DNA of 64,000 bases from Pseudoruminococcus massiliensis. Its GTDB lineage: Bacteria; Bacillota; Clostridia; Oscillospirales; Acutalibacteraceae. The notes beneath the pieces were generated by a model. The model was not told where the DNA came from and did not search any database. It was given only the letters and a program-made list of their open reading frames with translations. Position 1 is the first letter of the stretch, and each line of letters opens with the position of its first letter. Below are positions 25,841-33,986 of the stretch, in pieces. The translations under genes and the position numbers were made by a program. The stretch covers positions 62,001 to 126,000 of the forward strand of contig NZ_OLMR01000003.1 of the NCBI RefSeq assembly GCF_900291955.1, written 5' to 3'.

Positions 25841-26236
25841 ATGATAATTATAAAAAGAAATATTATTTGTGCCATAATTTTTGTGCTGATACTGATAACT
25901 TCAACTGTTGCAGTGCTTGCGATAAATAATAATGCAAAAAATCAAGATGAAAAAATCGCCCGCATTTATCAGGACAAAAAACTTATCTATACAATAGATT
26001 TAAATTCTGTTAAAGAAACATATAGATTAACCATAGATGGCGAGGATAAGTCTGAAAATATAGTAGAGGTACGAAACGGCAGTATAGGAATTATAGAAGC
26101 AAGCTGTACCGACCATATCTGTATAGATACAGGATTTATAGATAATTCATCTGTACCCGTTGTTTGCTTGCCGAATAAAATCATCATAGAAATTTCGGAT
26201 AATACAGATAATTCCATAGATGCAGTTGCAAATTAG
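25841..26236 (+). CDS. NusG domain II-like membrane-anchored protein
   Basis: A 131-residue protein with one N-terminal helix (about residues 8-27) and an extracytoplasmic beta-rich domain: KLIYTIDLNSVKETYRL, VEVRNGSIGIIEASCTDHIC and VCLPNKIIIEI. This is the NusG_II (PF07009) pattern, which occurs beside Gx transporters, FMN-binding proteins and ApbE. Two cysteines in CTDHIC and one in VVCLP are conserved in the family. The role is unknown; an extracellular redox or scaffold function is plausible. The ATG 25841 has only a weak, very close ribosome binding site. Confidence 0.75.
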   Translation: MIIIKRNIICAIIFVLILITSTVAVLAINNNAKNQDEKIARIYQDKKLIYTIDLNSVKETYRLTIDGEDKSENIVEVRNGSIGIIEASCTDHICIDTGFIDNSSVPVVCLPNKIIIEISDNTDNSIDAVAN

Positions 26237-26246
26237 GTGATGTGAA

Positions 26247-26804
26247 TTGAGAGAGAATAATAGCTTAAATATAAGAAAGATAGCGATTCTTTCAATGTTT
26301 GTTACAATATCATTGACAATATTTGTGCTTGAAAGTTTAATGCCACCAGTAATCAATATTCCTGGAATAAAGCCTGGCTTTGCAAATATAGTAACGCTGT
26401 TTTTGCTTGTAAATACTAACAAACGCTCTGCATTTACAGTTTTAATTGTAAGAATAATTTTAGCTTCAATATTTGCTGGACAGATAATGTCCTTATTTTA
26501 TAGCCTTTCGGGTGGTATACTTAGTTTACTTGCAATGAGCATAGTTCTATACATAACAAAGAAAAAGACAGTATGGTTTGCAAGTGTTGTAGGAGCAATT
26601 TTTCATAATATAGGACAGATTTTAGCTGCAGTTGTAGTTTTAGGCTCATGGACGGTTATTTGTTATTTACCTGTACTTTTAATTTCAGGTTGTATAACAG
26701 GTCTGATAACAGGCTTAATTACTGAATTTCTTGATAGAAGTCTTGCTAAGGGAGCTTTTCTTGATAGGCTTAATAAGATACTTTGTGTTAAAAAAGTATC
26801 TTAA
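26247..26804 (+). CDS. Gx transporter family membrane protein (Hpre_diP_synt_I type)
   Basis: A 185-residue membrane protein with about five or six helices. It starts at TTG 26247, six bases after AGGTGA. It contains PPVINIPGIKPGFANIVTLF, the typical segment of the family often annotated as heptaprenyl diphosphate synthase component I or Gx transporter. The family resembles ECF S-components, so it may move a quinone precursor, lipid or flavin-related compound; this is not established. It lies 10 bases after the NusG_II gene, and together they recur in flavinylation-linked gene sets. Confidence 0.75.
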   Translation: MRENNSLNIRKIAILSMFVTISLTIFVLESLMPPVINIPGIKPGFANIVTLFLLVNTNKRSAFTVLIVRIILASIFAGQIMSLFYSLSGGILSLLAMSIVLYITKKKTVWFASVVGAIFHNIGQILAAVVVLGSWTVICYLPVLLISGCITGLITGLITEFLDRSLAKGAFLDRLNKILCVKKVS

Positions 26805-26840
26805 AGTTAGCTATCACTAATTTATAGGGGTGGGGATTTA

Positions 26841-26876
26841 ATGCTAATAAGAAAGATTTTGTCGGGATTTTTGTAG
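26841..26876 (+). other. Possible 11-codon leader ORF
   Basis: An ATG 5 bases after GGGGTGGGG opens an 11-residue frame (MLIRKILSGFL) and stops at 26876, 39 bases before the next gene. The ribosome binding site is strong, so it may be translated. It could be a leader peptide or the scar of a lost gene. Confidence 0.25.
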
Positions 26877-26914
26877 CTTAAATTTCGATAAAAATAAAAA
26901 ATGGAGGGATAATA

Positions 26915-28453
26915 ATGCTACTTATAATTTCACTTGTGCTTGCAGTAGCTTTTGTCTTTTTATGTGGAAAAGCTCTCAAAAAGCACCCAATTTTGTTTTA
27001 CAGCGGAGCAGGAATAATAACTATTGTATTGGCACTCATTCCGTTTGATGGCGTACCTGATTTTGTCAATAATTACATTCTTGCTTTATTCAGGAGAGGT
27101 TCTCTTGCAACAGCAATTTTCATCATTGTTATGTATACGGGAGCGTTGAAAAATGGTTCTGCACTAATGAAAAAGCTGATTGTCATTCGTGGTGAACTTT
27201 CGATTATGGCTTCAATAATGATACTTTGCCATAATATTTTCTTTGGAAAAATCTATTTTGTAAGACTTTTTACATCAGCTTCAACAATGCCAGTAACACA
27301 GCTTCTTGCTGCTATCGCATCATTGCTAATGCTTGTTATTATGATACCACTTACAATAATGTCATTTCCAAAGGTAAGAAAGAAAATGAAGCCAAAGCTT
27401 TGGAAAAGACTTCAGCGTTTTGCATATGTTTTTTACGCTCTGATTTATATTCATATCTTCCTTTTGACATATTCAAGTGCACAGGCTCGCCGAGGAGATT
27501 ACGCACTCAGTCTCATTCTTTATACAATAGTTTTTGGTGTATACCTTGTAATGCGTGTAAGAAAATATCTTCTTAAAAAGAACTCAAATATCAAGCTTGC
27601 TCTTAATGCAGGTTCAGGAATTTGTACAGTGGGAATTGTTGGAGCAGTTTGCCTCTTTGTATTTTTAAGCAATGGAAATACTGCAGCACCTGCAAGAATA
27701 CCAGTTAAAACCTTTGCATATTCCTCAGAAGGTTCTGTTGCCACTGCTGATAATTCTAATGCAGAAAGCCAGCTTCATGTTGAAACCTCAGAAGTAAGTC
27801 AAATCTCAGAAACAACATCAGTTAAAAGCAAAGAAGAATCTCAGTCAACAGCTTCTGAAAGCTCAAAAACTTCATTAACATCATCAGCTTCATCAAAAGT
27901 AGAGAGTAAGTTAACAGAGAATGAAACATCAAAGAGCAATTCTCAAAGTAGCCAAATCACAACAAAAGATAATAGCATTTCTAATAATACCACGCAAAGC
28001 AGTAAACCATCCGCTTCAAATAACAATAATAGCAGTTCATCAAGCAAAAATAATATAAGCTCAAAGCCATCAACTTCGAAGCCAAACCAATCTATAACAA
28101 GTAAGCCATCAAATAGTGGTAATACTGTTTCAAAGCCTGAAACATCAGCACAAGAAACATCAAAAGTACCTATTGTACAAAATAAGTATAAGGACGGAAA
28201 GTTCAGCGGTTCGGCCTATGGTTATGATGGAAATATCTATGTAACAATCACAATTAAGGACGATATAATCACAAATATAGAGGCAACGTCAGACGAAAGC
28301 GACCTTTGGTATTTTGAGAGCTGTGTTCAAAATGTAACATCACAAATTATTGCAAGTCAAAGCACAAGTGTTGATGCAACAAGTGGTGCTACATACTCCT
28401 CAGAGGGTATCATGGCAGCGGTTGAACAGGCTTTGAACAGTGCAAAGAATTGA
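26915..28453 (+). CDS. Ferric-reductase-like haem membrane protein fused to an FMN-binding domain
   Basis: A 512-residue fusion. Residues 1-260 hold about seven helices with two His-bearing helices, MASIMILCHNIFFGK and YVFYALIYIHIFLL, as in MsrQ/ferric reductase transmembrane domains that bind b haem. Residues ~285-420 are a Ser/Thr/Lys/Asn-rich extracytoplasmic linker. Residues ~423-512 are an FMN-binding domain (PF04205) with flavinylation motif DATSGATYSS, where Thr493 is the expected FMN acceptor. ApbE, the flavin transferase, is encoded directly downstream. The protein likely carries electrons across the membrane to an extracytoplasmic flavin. Confidence 0.82.
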   Translation: MLLIISLVLAVAFVFLCGKALKKHPILFYSGAGIITIVLALIPFDGVPDFVNNYILALFRRGSLATAIFIIVMYTGALKNGSALMKKLIVIRGELSIMASIMILCHNIFFGKIYFVRLFTSASTMPVTQLLAAIASLLMLVIMIPLTIMSFPKVRKKMKPKLWKRLQRFAYVFYALIYIHIFLLTYSSAQARRGDYALSLILYTIVFGVYLVMRVRKYLLKKNSNIKLALNAGSGICTVGIVGAVCLFVFLSNGNTAAPARIPVKTFAYSSEGSVATADNSNAESQLHVETSEVSQISETTSVKSKEESQSTASESSKTSLTSSASSKVESKLTENETSKSNSQSSQITTKDNSISNNTTQSSKPSASNNNNSSSSSKNNISSKPSTSKPNQSITSKPSNSGNTVSKPETSAQETSKVPIVQNKYKDGKFSGSAYGYDGNIYVTITIKDDIITNIEATSDESDLWYFESCVQNVTSQIIASQSTSVDATSGATYSSEGIMAAVEQALNSAKN

Positions 28454-28454
28454 T

Positions 28455-29525
28455 ATGAAAAAACGAATTTTAGCTTTAATAATGGTAACTCTTTTTTTTA
28501 ATCTTACAGCTTGTAATAATTCAAACGGAAAAACCTCATCAGTTTATGAAATTTCTCTTAGCAGTGATTACGATAATAGCAACGAAAAAAGTTTGTCATT
28601 TTTTGCAATGGATACTTATATGAATTTTAAGGCTTATGGCGAAAATGCAAAAACTGCTGTAAATGAGGCATCAGCTCTTGTAGAGGATTTGGAAAATAAG
28701 CTTTCTGTAACAAACCCCGAAAGTGAAATTTCCAAGATAAATTCTTCTGCAAATAATGCAATAAAGATTTCAGAAGATACGCTTGCACTTATATCAACTG
28801 CTCTTGATGTCAATAAAAAAAGCGGTGGTGCGTTTGATATTACAATCTATCCAATAGTTAAGCTTTGGGGTTTTACAACAGGGAAGTATGAAGTTCCAAA
28901 TAAGGAAGAAATTTTAAAAAATCTTGAATATGTTGATAGTTCAAATATTACGCTTAACGAAAAAGAAGGTACAGTAACAGTTCCCCAAAATATAGAAATA
29001 GACCTTGGTGGTATTGCAAAGGGCTATGCTGGCAAGAAAGCCGCAGAAAAAATTCGTTCTATGGGAATAGAGAGTGCTTTGCTTAATCTTGGTGGAAATA
29101 TTCAGACAATAGGTTCAAAACCCGATGGCAGTGCGTGGGGAGTTTCTATATGCAATCCCGAAGATTCCTCAAAACAACTTTGTCGTATTGAAGTAGTAGA
29201 TAAGGCAGTTGTAACATCTGGTGGCTATCAGAGATATTTTGAGGAAAACGGTAAGAGTTATCATCATATAATAGACCCTAAAAGCGGATATCCAGCAGAA
29301 AACGGCTTGCTTTCTGTAACGATTGTCGATGAAGACGGTATGCTTTGCGACGCACTTTCAACAACACTTTTTGTTTTAGGAAAAGACAAGGCTCTTGAAT
29401 ATTGCGAAAAATACGGTATAGAAGCCATTCTTATGACTGATGATAAGAAAATCTATGTCACAGATGGATTAAAAGAAAGCTTTTCTATAATTGACCAGAC
29501 ATCAGGCTATTTTCTCGCAGAATAG
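28455..29525 (+). CDS. apbE: FAD:protein FMN transferase (lipoprotein)
   Basis: ApbE (356 aa) attaches FMN through a phosphoester bond to Thr in extracytoplasmic FMN-binding domains. It has a lipoprotein signal (MKKRILALIM, lipobox LTAC). Family motifs: FFAMDTYMNF, GGAFDITIYPIVKLWGF, DLGGIAKGYAGKKAAE, NLGGNIQTIGSKPDGSAW, HHIIDPKSGYPAENG and CDALSTTLFVLG. I chose ATG 28455, one base after the previous stop; a GTG at 28440 would overlap the upstream gene. Its obvious client is the FMN-binding fusion upstream. Confidence 0.93.
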   Translation: MKKRILALIMVTLFFNLTACNNSNGKTSSVYEISLSSDYDNSNEKSLSFFAMDTYMNFKAYGENAKTAVNEASALVEDLENKLSVTNPESEISKINSSANNAIKISEDTLALISTALDVNKKSGGAFDITIYPIVKLWGFTTGKYEVPNKEEILKNLEYVDSSNITLNEKEGTVTVPQNIEIDLGGIAKGYAGKKAAEKIRSMGIESALLNLGGNIQTIGSKPDGSAWGVSICNPEDSSKQLCRIEVVDKAVVTSGGYQRYFEENGKSYHHIIDPKSGYPAENGLLSVTIVDEDGMLCDALSTTLFVLGKDKALEYCEKYGIEAILMTDDKKIYVTDGLKESFSIIDQTSGYFLAE

Positions 29526-29564
29526 TTTACCCATAAAATTCTAAAAATTTTTTATTTTGCTTTA

Positions 29565-29639
29565 TTGACTTTTGGAAAAATTAGGTATAAAATAAAGGCA
29601 GTTAGTTATAACTAATTAGATTATTAGAAAAAACTAACC
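29565..29639 (+). promoter_or_regulatory. Promoter and palindromic operator of the surface protein gene
   Basis: TTGACT (29565-29570) and TAAAAT (29588-29593) have 17-bp spacing. Just downstream is a perfect 14-bp palindrome TTAGTTATAACTAA (29602-29615), and GTTAGTT (29601-29607) can also pair with AACTAAC (29632-29638). The position after the -10 suggests a repressor operator. Confidence 0.55.
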
Positions 29640-29662
29640 AAAATATTTTAGGGAGGTTCGTT

Positions 29663-31366
29663 ATGAACAGCAAAAAAACAGTTTCAGCTGTTTTGGCGAC
29701 AGCACTGGTTCTTAGTGTAACATCAAGTGCAGCGTTTGCGTCAAATAGCAGCAAAAATTCCGCAGACTATGTTTACGGTACAATGAAGATTTCGTATCAC
29801 GATTTTTATTTAGGAGAAAATGTTGATACAACAAAGGGTGTTACAAGCACTGATTATGTTGATGCAGTAAGCTCTGCTACTATGAATAAGTATACAAACC
29901 AAAACCTCAACGCAGGGACGTATACTTCAGAAAATGCAGACAACACAATGGGATATATCAACGGTGTTATTTTCCCTGTAAAGGTTTCAGCAGAAGATTA
30001 TGCAAAGCTTAAATCAGCAAGTAATTTTGATGAGCTTGGCTTTACTGAACTTACAGAAGTTCCAGCAGTATATAAGGAGCTTACAGTAGATAATGGTGTT
30101 CTTTCGTTTAGTGAAGCTGAAGGAAAGACAGAAACCGTAGATGCAAACTATACATTCTCAACAAGTTCAAAATATGGTGACTATCAGATTTCCTTAAGCA
30201 ATGTAAATGACATTTTCAATGATAATGTAGTTTATGGTGTAGTTCTTGAAACAGCAGAAGGCGATGATTACGGCCTTTATTCACAGGAAAACATCTGGAA
30301 AAACACCAAGCTTGCATGGTCAACAGGTTTTACAACAGAAGCTCATGGTTGTCCACTTCGTTCAGAACCTTATGAGGCGATTATGGGTGAAACCCTCGAT
30401 AATGTACAGTATATCACAGCTAATGGTATCTATAATTTCACAATGAATCAATATGTTGCAATTAAGCACAACGGTAGTATTGATGTTAATGATGCTTATA
30501 TTACAGACGGTTCAACAAGTTGCCTTGTAAGCGATATTCCAAACGATTTCGAGCCACAGGTTACAGTTGAGGGGCTTGATAGCACATATAGCAACGATAA
30601 ACTCAATTTCACAAATGCAGTTCCTAATAAGTATACAGCAGTTTTGTCTGATGCAAAGGGCAAGTATGCAAGCGTTTCAACAGATTTCACACTAAAGACA
30701 ACTGCTCAGGCATCACTTAAAGACGGTCAGCTTCTCCTTGATGATAAGACAGACGGTGTTGCAGATTATATCTCAGCATTTACATCTATCTCTATAACTG
30801 ACCCTAATGGCGGAGTTATTAAGTATATCGAAAAAGAAAGAGGTAAGCCTACTTATACAGCCGATATATTTGACGCTAATGGAGTTATAGATATTGATGC
30901 ACAATATACAGCCGCTACAACAACAGGTAAGGGTGCAAGTGCTGTAACAACTTATGAATATGGCCCTGTATTCGGTGTAGATGGAGAATATCAGATTGTT
31001 ATTCAGGCAAATGGTTATGATACTGCTACACTTTCTTATACAGTAAACAGAGAGCCATCTGCTCCTGAATCATCAGAGGAATCTTCAAACGATGAATCCT
31101 CAAATGAAGATTCAAATGTTGTTTCTGACGAATCATCATTTGAACCATCAGAGCCAAGTGATGTTGAAAGCTCAGAAGAAACATCAAATAATGAGCCTTC
31201 CGAAGTAAATAGCAATACAGAAAATACAAGTAGCACAAATACATCTAACGGCAAAGACGCAGGAACAGTTGAAACAGGGGCAAACGAAACAGCTGCAGGA
31301 ATTGCACTTGTCTTTATTGTAGCTGCATTGGTCGCATCAATTCTTTACAGATTTAAGAAATCTTAA
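29663..31366 (+). CDS. Large surface protein, Tp47-like, with C-terminal anchor
   Basis: A 567-residue exported protein: signal peptide to about residue 27 (ending AAFAS), then YVYGTMKISYHDFYLGEN and DAVSSATMNKYT (67-73), repeated beta-rich domains to about 460, a Ser/Glu-rich spacer (~462-525, PSEPSDVESSEETSNNE), and a C-terminal sorting-type tail with TVETGAN, a hydrophobic helix and RFKKS. The start and domain order resemble clostridial proteins with Tp47 (Treponema 47-kDa lipoprotein) domains; this is from memory. DAVSSAT resembles the FMN-acceptor motif SGAT. Own promoter, downstream of apbE. Confidence 0.65.
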   Translation: MNSKKTVSAVLATALVLSVTSSAAFASNSSKNSADYVYGTMKISYHDFYLGENVDTTKGVTSTDYVDAVSSATMNKYTNQNLNAGTYTSENADNTMGYINGVIFPVKVSAEDYAKLKSASNFDELGFTELTEVPAVYKELTVDNGVLSFSEAEGKTETVDANYTFSTSSKYGDYQISLSNVNDIFNDNVVYGVVLETAEGDDYGLYSQENIWKNTKLAWSTGFTTEAHGCPLRSEPYEAIMGETLDNVQYITANGIYNFTMNQYVAIKHNGSIDVNDAYITDGSTSCLVSDIPNDFEPQVTVEGLDSTYSNDKLNFTNAVPNKYTAVLSDAKGKYASVSTDFTLKTTAQASLKDGQLLLDDKTDGVADYISAFTSISITDPNGGVIKYIEKERGKPTYTADIFDANGVIDIDAQYTAATTTGKGASAVTTYEYGPVFGVDGEYQIVIQANGYDTATLSYTVNREPSAPESSEESSNDESSNEDSNVVSDESSFEPSEPSDVESSEETSNNEPSEVNSNTENTSSTNTSNGKDAGTVETGANETAAGIALVFIVAALVASILYRFKKS

Positions 31367-31397
31367 ATTTTAAAATTTAACCATAACCTATGAAATA

Positions 31398-31453
31398 GAA
31401 CTGGTATCGTTTTTCGGTGCCAGTTCTAATCGTTAGTCAATACTAACGATTAG
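31398..31453 (+). other. Two abutting hairpins after the surface protein gene
   Basis: GAACTGG(TATCG) pairs with (CGGTG)CCAGTTC at 31398-31426, and CTAATCGTTAGT pairs with ACTAACGATTAG at 31426-31453. Neither has a good T-run, so termination would be inefficient; they may protect the mRNA 3' end. Confidence 0.55.
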
Positions 31454-31475
31454 CTAATAAATTTCCCCAAAACAA
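31448..31475 (+). repeat. Terminal fragment of the palindromic repeat family
   Basis: GATTAGCTAATAAATTTCCC and the following bases match the sequence just outside and at the left end of copy 1 (5806-5833) at about 24 of 28 positions. The remainder of the element is absent. Confidence 0.4.
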
Positions 31476-31496
31476 TAAAACAAGCAAAGAAAAATG

Positions 31497-31770
31497 GCAT
31501 ATTGTTGTAAAACTTACTGAGGGCAGAACAAGCCTTGACAGAGATTATATAGATATATTACAGCAAGGAAGAAAGTTCAAGATTTATCTGAATACAGCAT
31601 TTGAGCTTGAAGTTTATGATGAAAAAGACAAAAAGCTTAAAACACTTCCAGCCGTTGGTGCAAAGGCATCAAATGCAGAGTTTAAGCAGATGAAGAAACA
31701 GCTATGCTTGCAAATAGATGCTGGACAGTCGATGCGTGGGAAAGCTTTCTCAAAACAAATGAATAAAAAA
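31497..31770 (+). pseudogene. Remnant of a DUF4132-like gene
   Basis: An open frame without start reads KWHIVVKLTEGRTSLDRDYI, then ILQQGRKFKIYLNTAFELEV and LKTLPAVGAKASNAEFKQMK. A frame change then gives LANRCWTVDAWESFLKTNE and a stop. The order and wording (W..VKLTEGR; LPAVGAK; LW.V..WE) match the DUF4132 domain as I recall it. It has no start codon and no ribosome binding site, lies in a frameshifted state and is truncated on the left, so it is a gene relic. The end fragment of the palindromic repeat lies immediately upstream and may mark the breakpoint. Confidence 0.6.
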
Positions 31771-31806
31771 CGGTGCAGTTCCGAAAAGGTTCTGCACCAT
31801 TTTTAT
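31771..31806. terminator. Bidirectional terminator
   Basis: GGTGCAGTTCC pairs with AGGTTCTGCACC (one bulge). Ts follow on the + strand and AATAAAAAA precedes, so it can serve the minus-strand GNAT gene ending at 31810. Confidence 0.75.
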
Positions 31807-31809
31807 GTA

Positions 31810-32556
31810 TTAAGCTTGTATAGAAATTCCAGTATATTCATAATCAAGCTTGTAGCCAAGCCATTCTGCAAGATGTAAGGAAACCTCGTGGGCAGCGTCC
31901 CAAGAGGGCAACCTACCTTGCTTCAAACTTTCCTTTATAAACTCATATGAAGCAATTCTTGCAAGTCCACGCTTGCGAAAATCTGGATTAGTAGCTATTA
32001 TAACCTCATATCCGCTGCTATAATAGCTAAAAGAAGTAGCACCACAAACTAATTTATCATTGTATGTTATGCCAAAACCTAAGCCGTTTTTGAGAAAATC
32101 ATAACAGCCATTGAAATTATTGCAAAAACCATCTGACCAATTCTCATTCATAGCTTGGGTATATAAGTCTTTATCAAAGCGTTTGAGAGCAAAACCATCG
32201 GTTAGTTTGTATGAATATTCAGGCAAGTTAGGAAATTCTTTGATAGTTTCAAAGCGTCTTTGTATATGTGCCTTTTCGCCATAATGCTTTATTATCTCAT
32301 CACGAATTTCTTTGTTATCTGAAATAAAGACTAAGTGTCCATTTCCGATAAAATTCATAAATTCATTAAGAAATGCCTTATCAAGAACGCCACCAATATA
32401 GATATAACCAAGAAAAGCGATTGCCATTTTAGGATTTTCGCTTTCACCATATACATCTCCCATAAGTCCCTCAAGACAGCTTGTAAGAGCCGTATCACTT
32501 ATACCCTTAAAGAGATGTGCGGAATTTTTAATTTGCTGTAAATTAAGTTTTATCAT
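31810..32556 (-). CDS. GNAT family N-acetyltransferase (PF12746-like)
   Basis: A 248-residue protein whose C-terminal half has GNAT features: FGITYNDKLVCGATSFSYYS, then YEVIIATNPDFRKRGLARIA, where RKRGLA is the acetyl-CoA pyrophosphate loop. The N-terminal half (MAIAFLGYIYIGG) is typical of the GNAT_acetyltran group common in Firmicutes. I chose the ATG at 32556 with GGAG about 10 bases upstream; it overlaps the HD gene end by 14 bases. The substrate is unknown. Confidence 0.82.
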   Translation of the reverse strand: MIKLNLQQIKNSAHLFKGISDTALTSCLEGLMGDVYGESENPKMAIAFLGYIYIGGVLDKAFLNEFMNFIGNGHLVFISDNKEIRDEIIKHYGEKAHIQRRFETIKEFPNLPEYSYKLTDGFALKRFDKDLYTQAMNENWSDGFCNNFNGCYDFLKNGLGFGITYNDKLVCGATSFSYYSSGYEVIIATNPDFRKRGLARIASYEFIKESLKQGRLPSWDAAHEVSLHLAEWLGYKLDYEYTGISIQA

Positions 32557-33055
32557 TTTGATTATTCTCCAATGCAAAAATATCATTTAGCATTTTCGTT
32601 GCGGTTTTAGTTTTAAAAAGCTTATTTCGTACATTTATGATTGCATTTTTTGAAAGATTATCCTCATAGGCATTAACAAGAAAATCAGCCTCAACGAGTA
32701 TCTGATAGTCAAGACCGTCAATCATATTATAGGTGTGGTGGTGTCCGACAAGAAAGCATACACGCTCGATTATTTTTTCATCAACGCCAAGCTTGTTAAG
32801 TAGCTTTTCAGCCTCGTCAGGACCAAGCATTTCTTGATATTTTCCCGAAGAACTGCCATAAAGTTCTTCGCTTTTCTTTATGCCAATATCGTGTACAGCC
32901 GCCGCAATTTCAAGAATTTCCTGATTTTCAGCAGAAAGTTTCTCAGCCTCACCGATAGTTTTTGAAAAGGCATAGACTTTAAGAAAATGCCCAACACGCT
33001 TAGGGTCGCTCGAAAAATATTCGGTCATTGCTGAAATCACTTTAGTTATGTTCAT
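32543..33055 (-). CDS. HD-domain phosphohydrolase
   Basis: A 170-residue HD protein. Metal ligands: His near residue 23 (RVGHFLKV), the HD doublet in AAAVHDIGIKK, GHHHTY, and Asp in LVEADFLVN. The family hydrolyses nucleotides or similar phosphates. Start and stop overlap neighbours by 14 bases on both sides, so it belongs to a coupled three-gene unit with the EamA transporter and the GNAT. The substrate is unknown. Confidence 0.88.
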   Translation of the reverse strand: MNITKVISAMTEYFSSDPKRVGHFLKVYAFSKTIGEAEKLSAENQEILEIAAAVHDIGIKKSEELYGSSSGKYQEMLGPDEAEKLLNKLGVDEKIIERVCFLVGHHHTYNMIDGLDYQILVEADFLVNAYEDNLSKNAIINVRNKLFKTKTATKMLNDIFALENNQNDKT

Positions 33056-33986
33056 TAACCTTCCTCCTCAGATTAACAAAGACAATGCCCGCAGTTACGA
33101 GCAATATAGAAATCAGATTAGGGATAGTAAAAATATTCTCTCCAAGTACAATTCCCGAAGTAATCGTACCAAAAACAGGAATCATAAGCGTAAATGTGCT
33201 TATGATACTTACATCATTATGCTTGAGCAAAACAGTCCATATAGCAAAGGATACGCTTGAAATCAACGAAAGATACGCCATAACTATAAAACAATCAAGC
33301 GAAGTGAAAGCGATTCCGCCTGAGAAAAGCATACCAATGATAATTAGTAAACCTCCGCCGATAGTAAGCTGTGCCGCCGAAACAAAAACAGGGTCAGAAT
33401 CTTTTGAAATCTTCTTTGCAAAAATATTGCCCAAAGCACCGCAAAGATTAGATAGAAATAAAAAGCTGTCACCTATAAAGGAAAATTCGCCAATAAAATT
33501 TCCGCCACCAATATTTATAAGCACAATACCACAAAAGCCTATGCAACAGCCAATAAGCTTTTTAGCTGTAATCTTATCGCCCTTAAAGAAAAGCGGTGCA
33601 AGTAAAACTCCCAAAAAAGCCGAAAATGAAGTATATATTGAAGATTTAGTTCCGGTAACAAAGACAAGAGCAACATAGAGAAAAATATATTGCAAGGCTG
33701 TCTGCATTATTCCGAGTGAGGCCATTTTGACAAGCTCTCTTTGTTTAGGAACAAAAAATTTCTTTCTCATTATTGTAAGAGCAATATAGACAACTACTCC
33801 AGCCGAAAAAAATCTTACTCCTGCAAAGACAAGCATAGATGGAATATCATTACTTTCTATTGAGAATATTTTATAACCTTGTTTGATTGCCGCAAAAGCA
33901 GTTCCCCATAGAGCGGTACAAAGCAGAGCTAAAAGTGTAACAACAAGTTTGTTTTTCAGAAGATTATTCTTCAATGTTGTCAGCAC
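33042..33986 (-). CDS. EamA/DMT family transporter
   Basis: A 314-residue protein with ten predicted helices in two EamA repeats. The first begins LLALLCTALWGTAFAAIKQG; the second begins GDSFLFLSNLCGALGNIFAKK. GTITSGIVLGENIF near the end is a typical conserved segment. Drug/metabolite transporters export or import amino acids, nucleotides or cofactors; the substrate is not predictable. It overlaps the preceding small protein gene by 23 bases and the HD gene by 14. Confidence 0.9.
   Translation of the reverse strand: MLTTLKNNLLKNKLVVTLLALLCTALWGTAFAAIKQGYKIFSIESNDIPSMLVFAGVRFFSAGVVVYIALTIMRKKFFVPKQRELVKMASLGIMQTALQYIFLYVALVFVTGTKSSIYTSFSAFLGVLLAPLFFKGDKITAKKLIGCCIGFCGIVLINIGGGNFIGEFSFIGDSFLFLSNLCGALGNIFAKKISKDSDPVFVSAAQLTIGGGLLIIIGMLFSGGIAFTSLDCFIVMAYLSLISSVSFAIWTVLLKHNDVSIISTFTLMIPVFGTITSGIVLGENIFTIPNLISILLVTAGIVFVNLRRKVNEHN

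Noticed and set aside
31036-31254. Long open frames on the minus strand opposite the Ser/Glu-rich spacer of the surface protein
   Set aside because: They mirror the repetitive TCA/GAA codons of the spacer and have no start signals.
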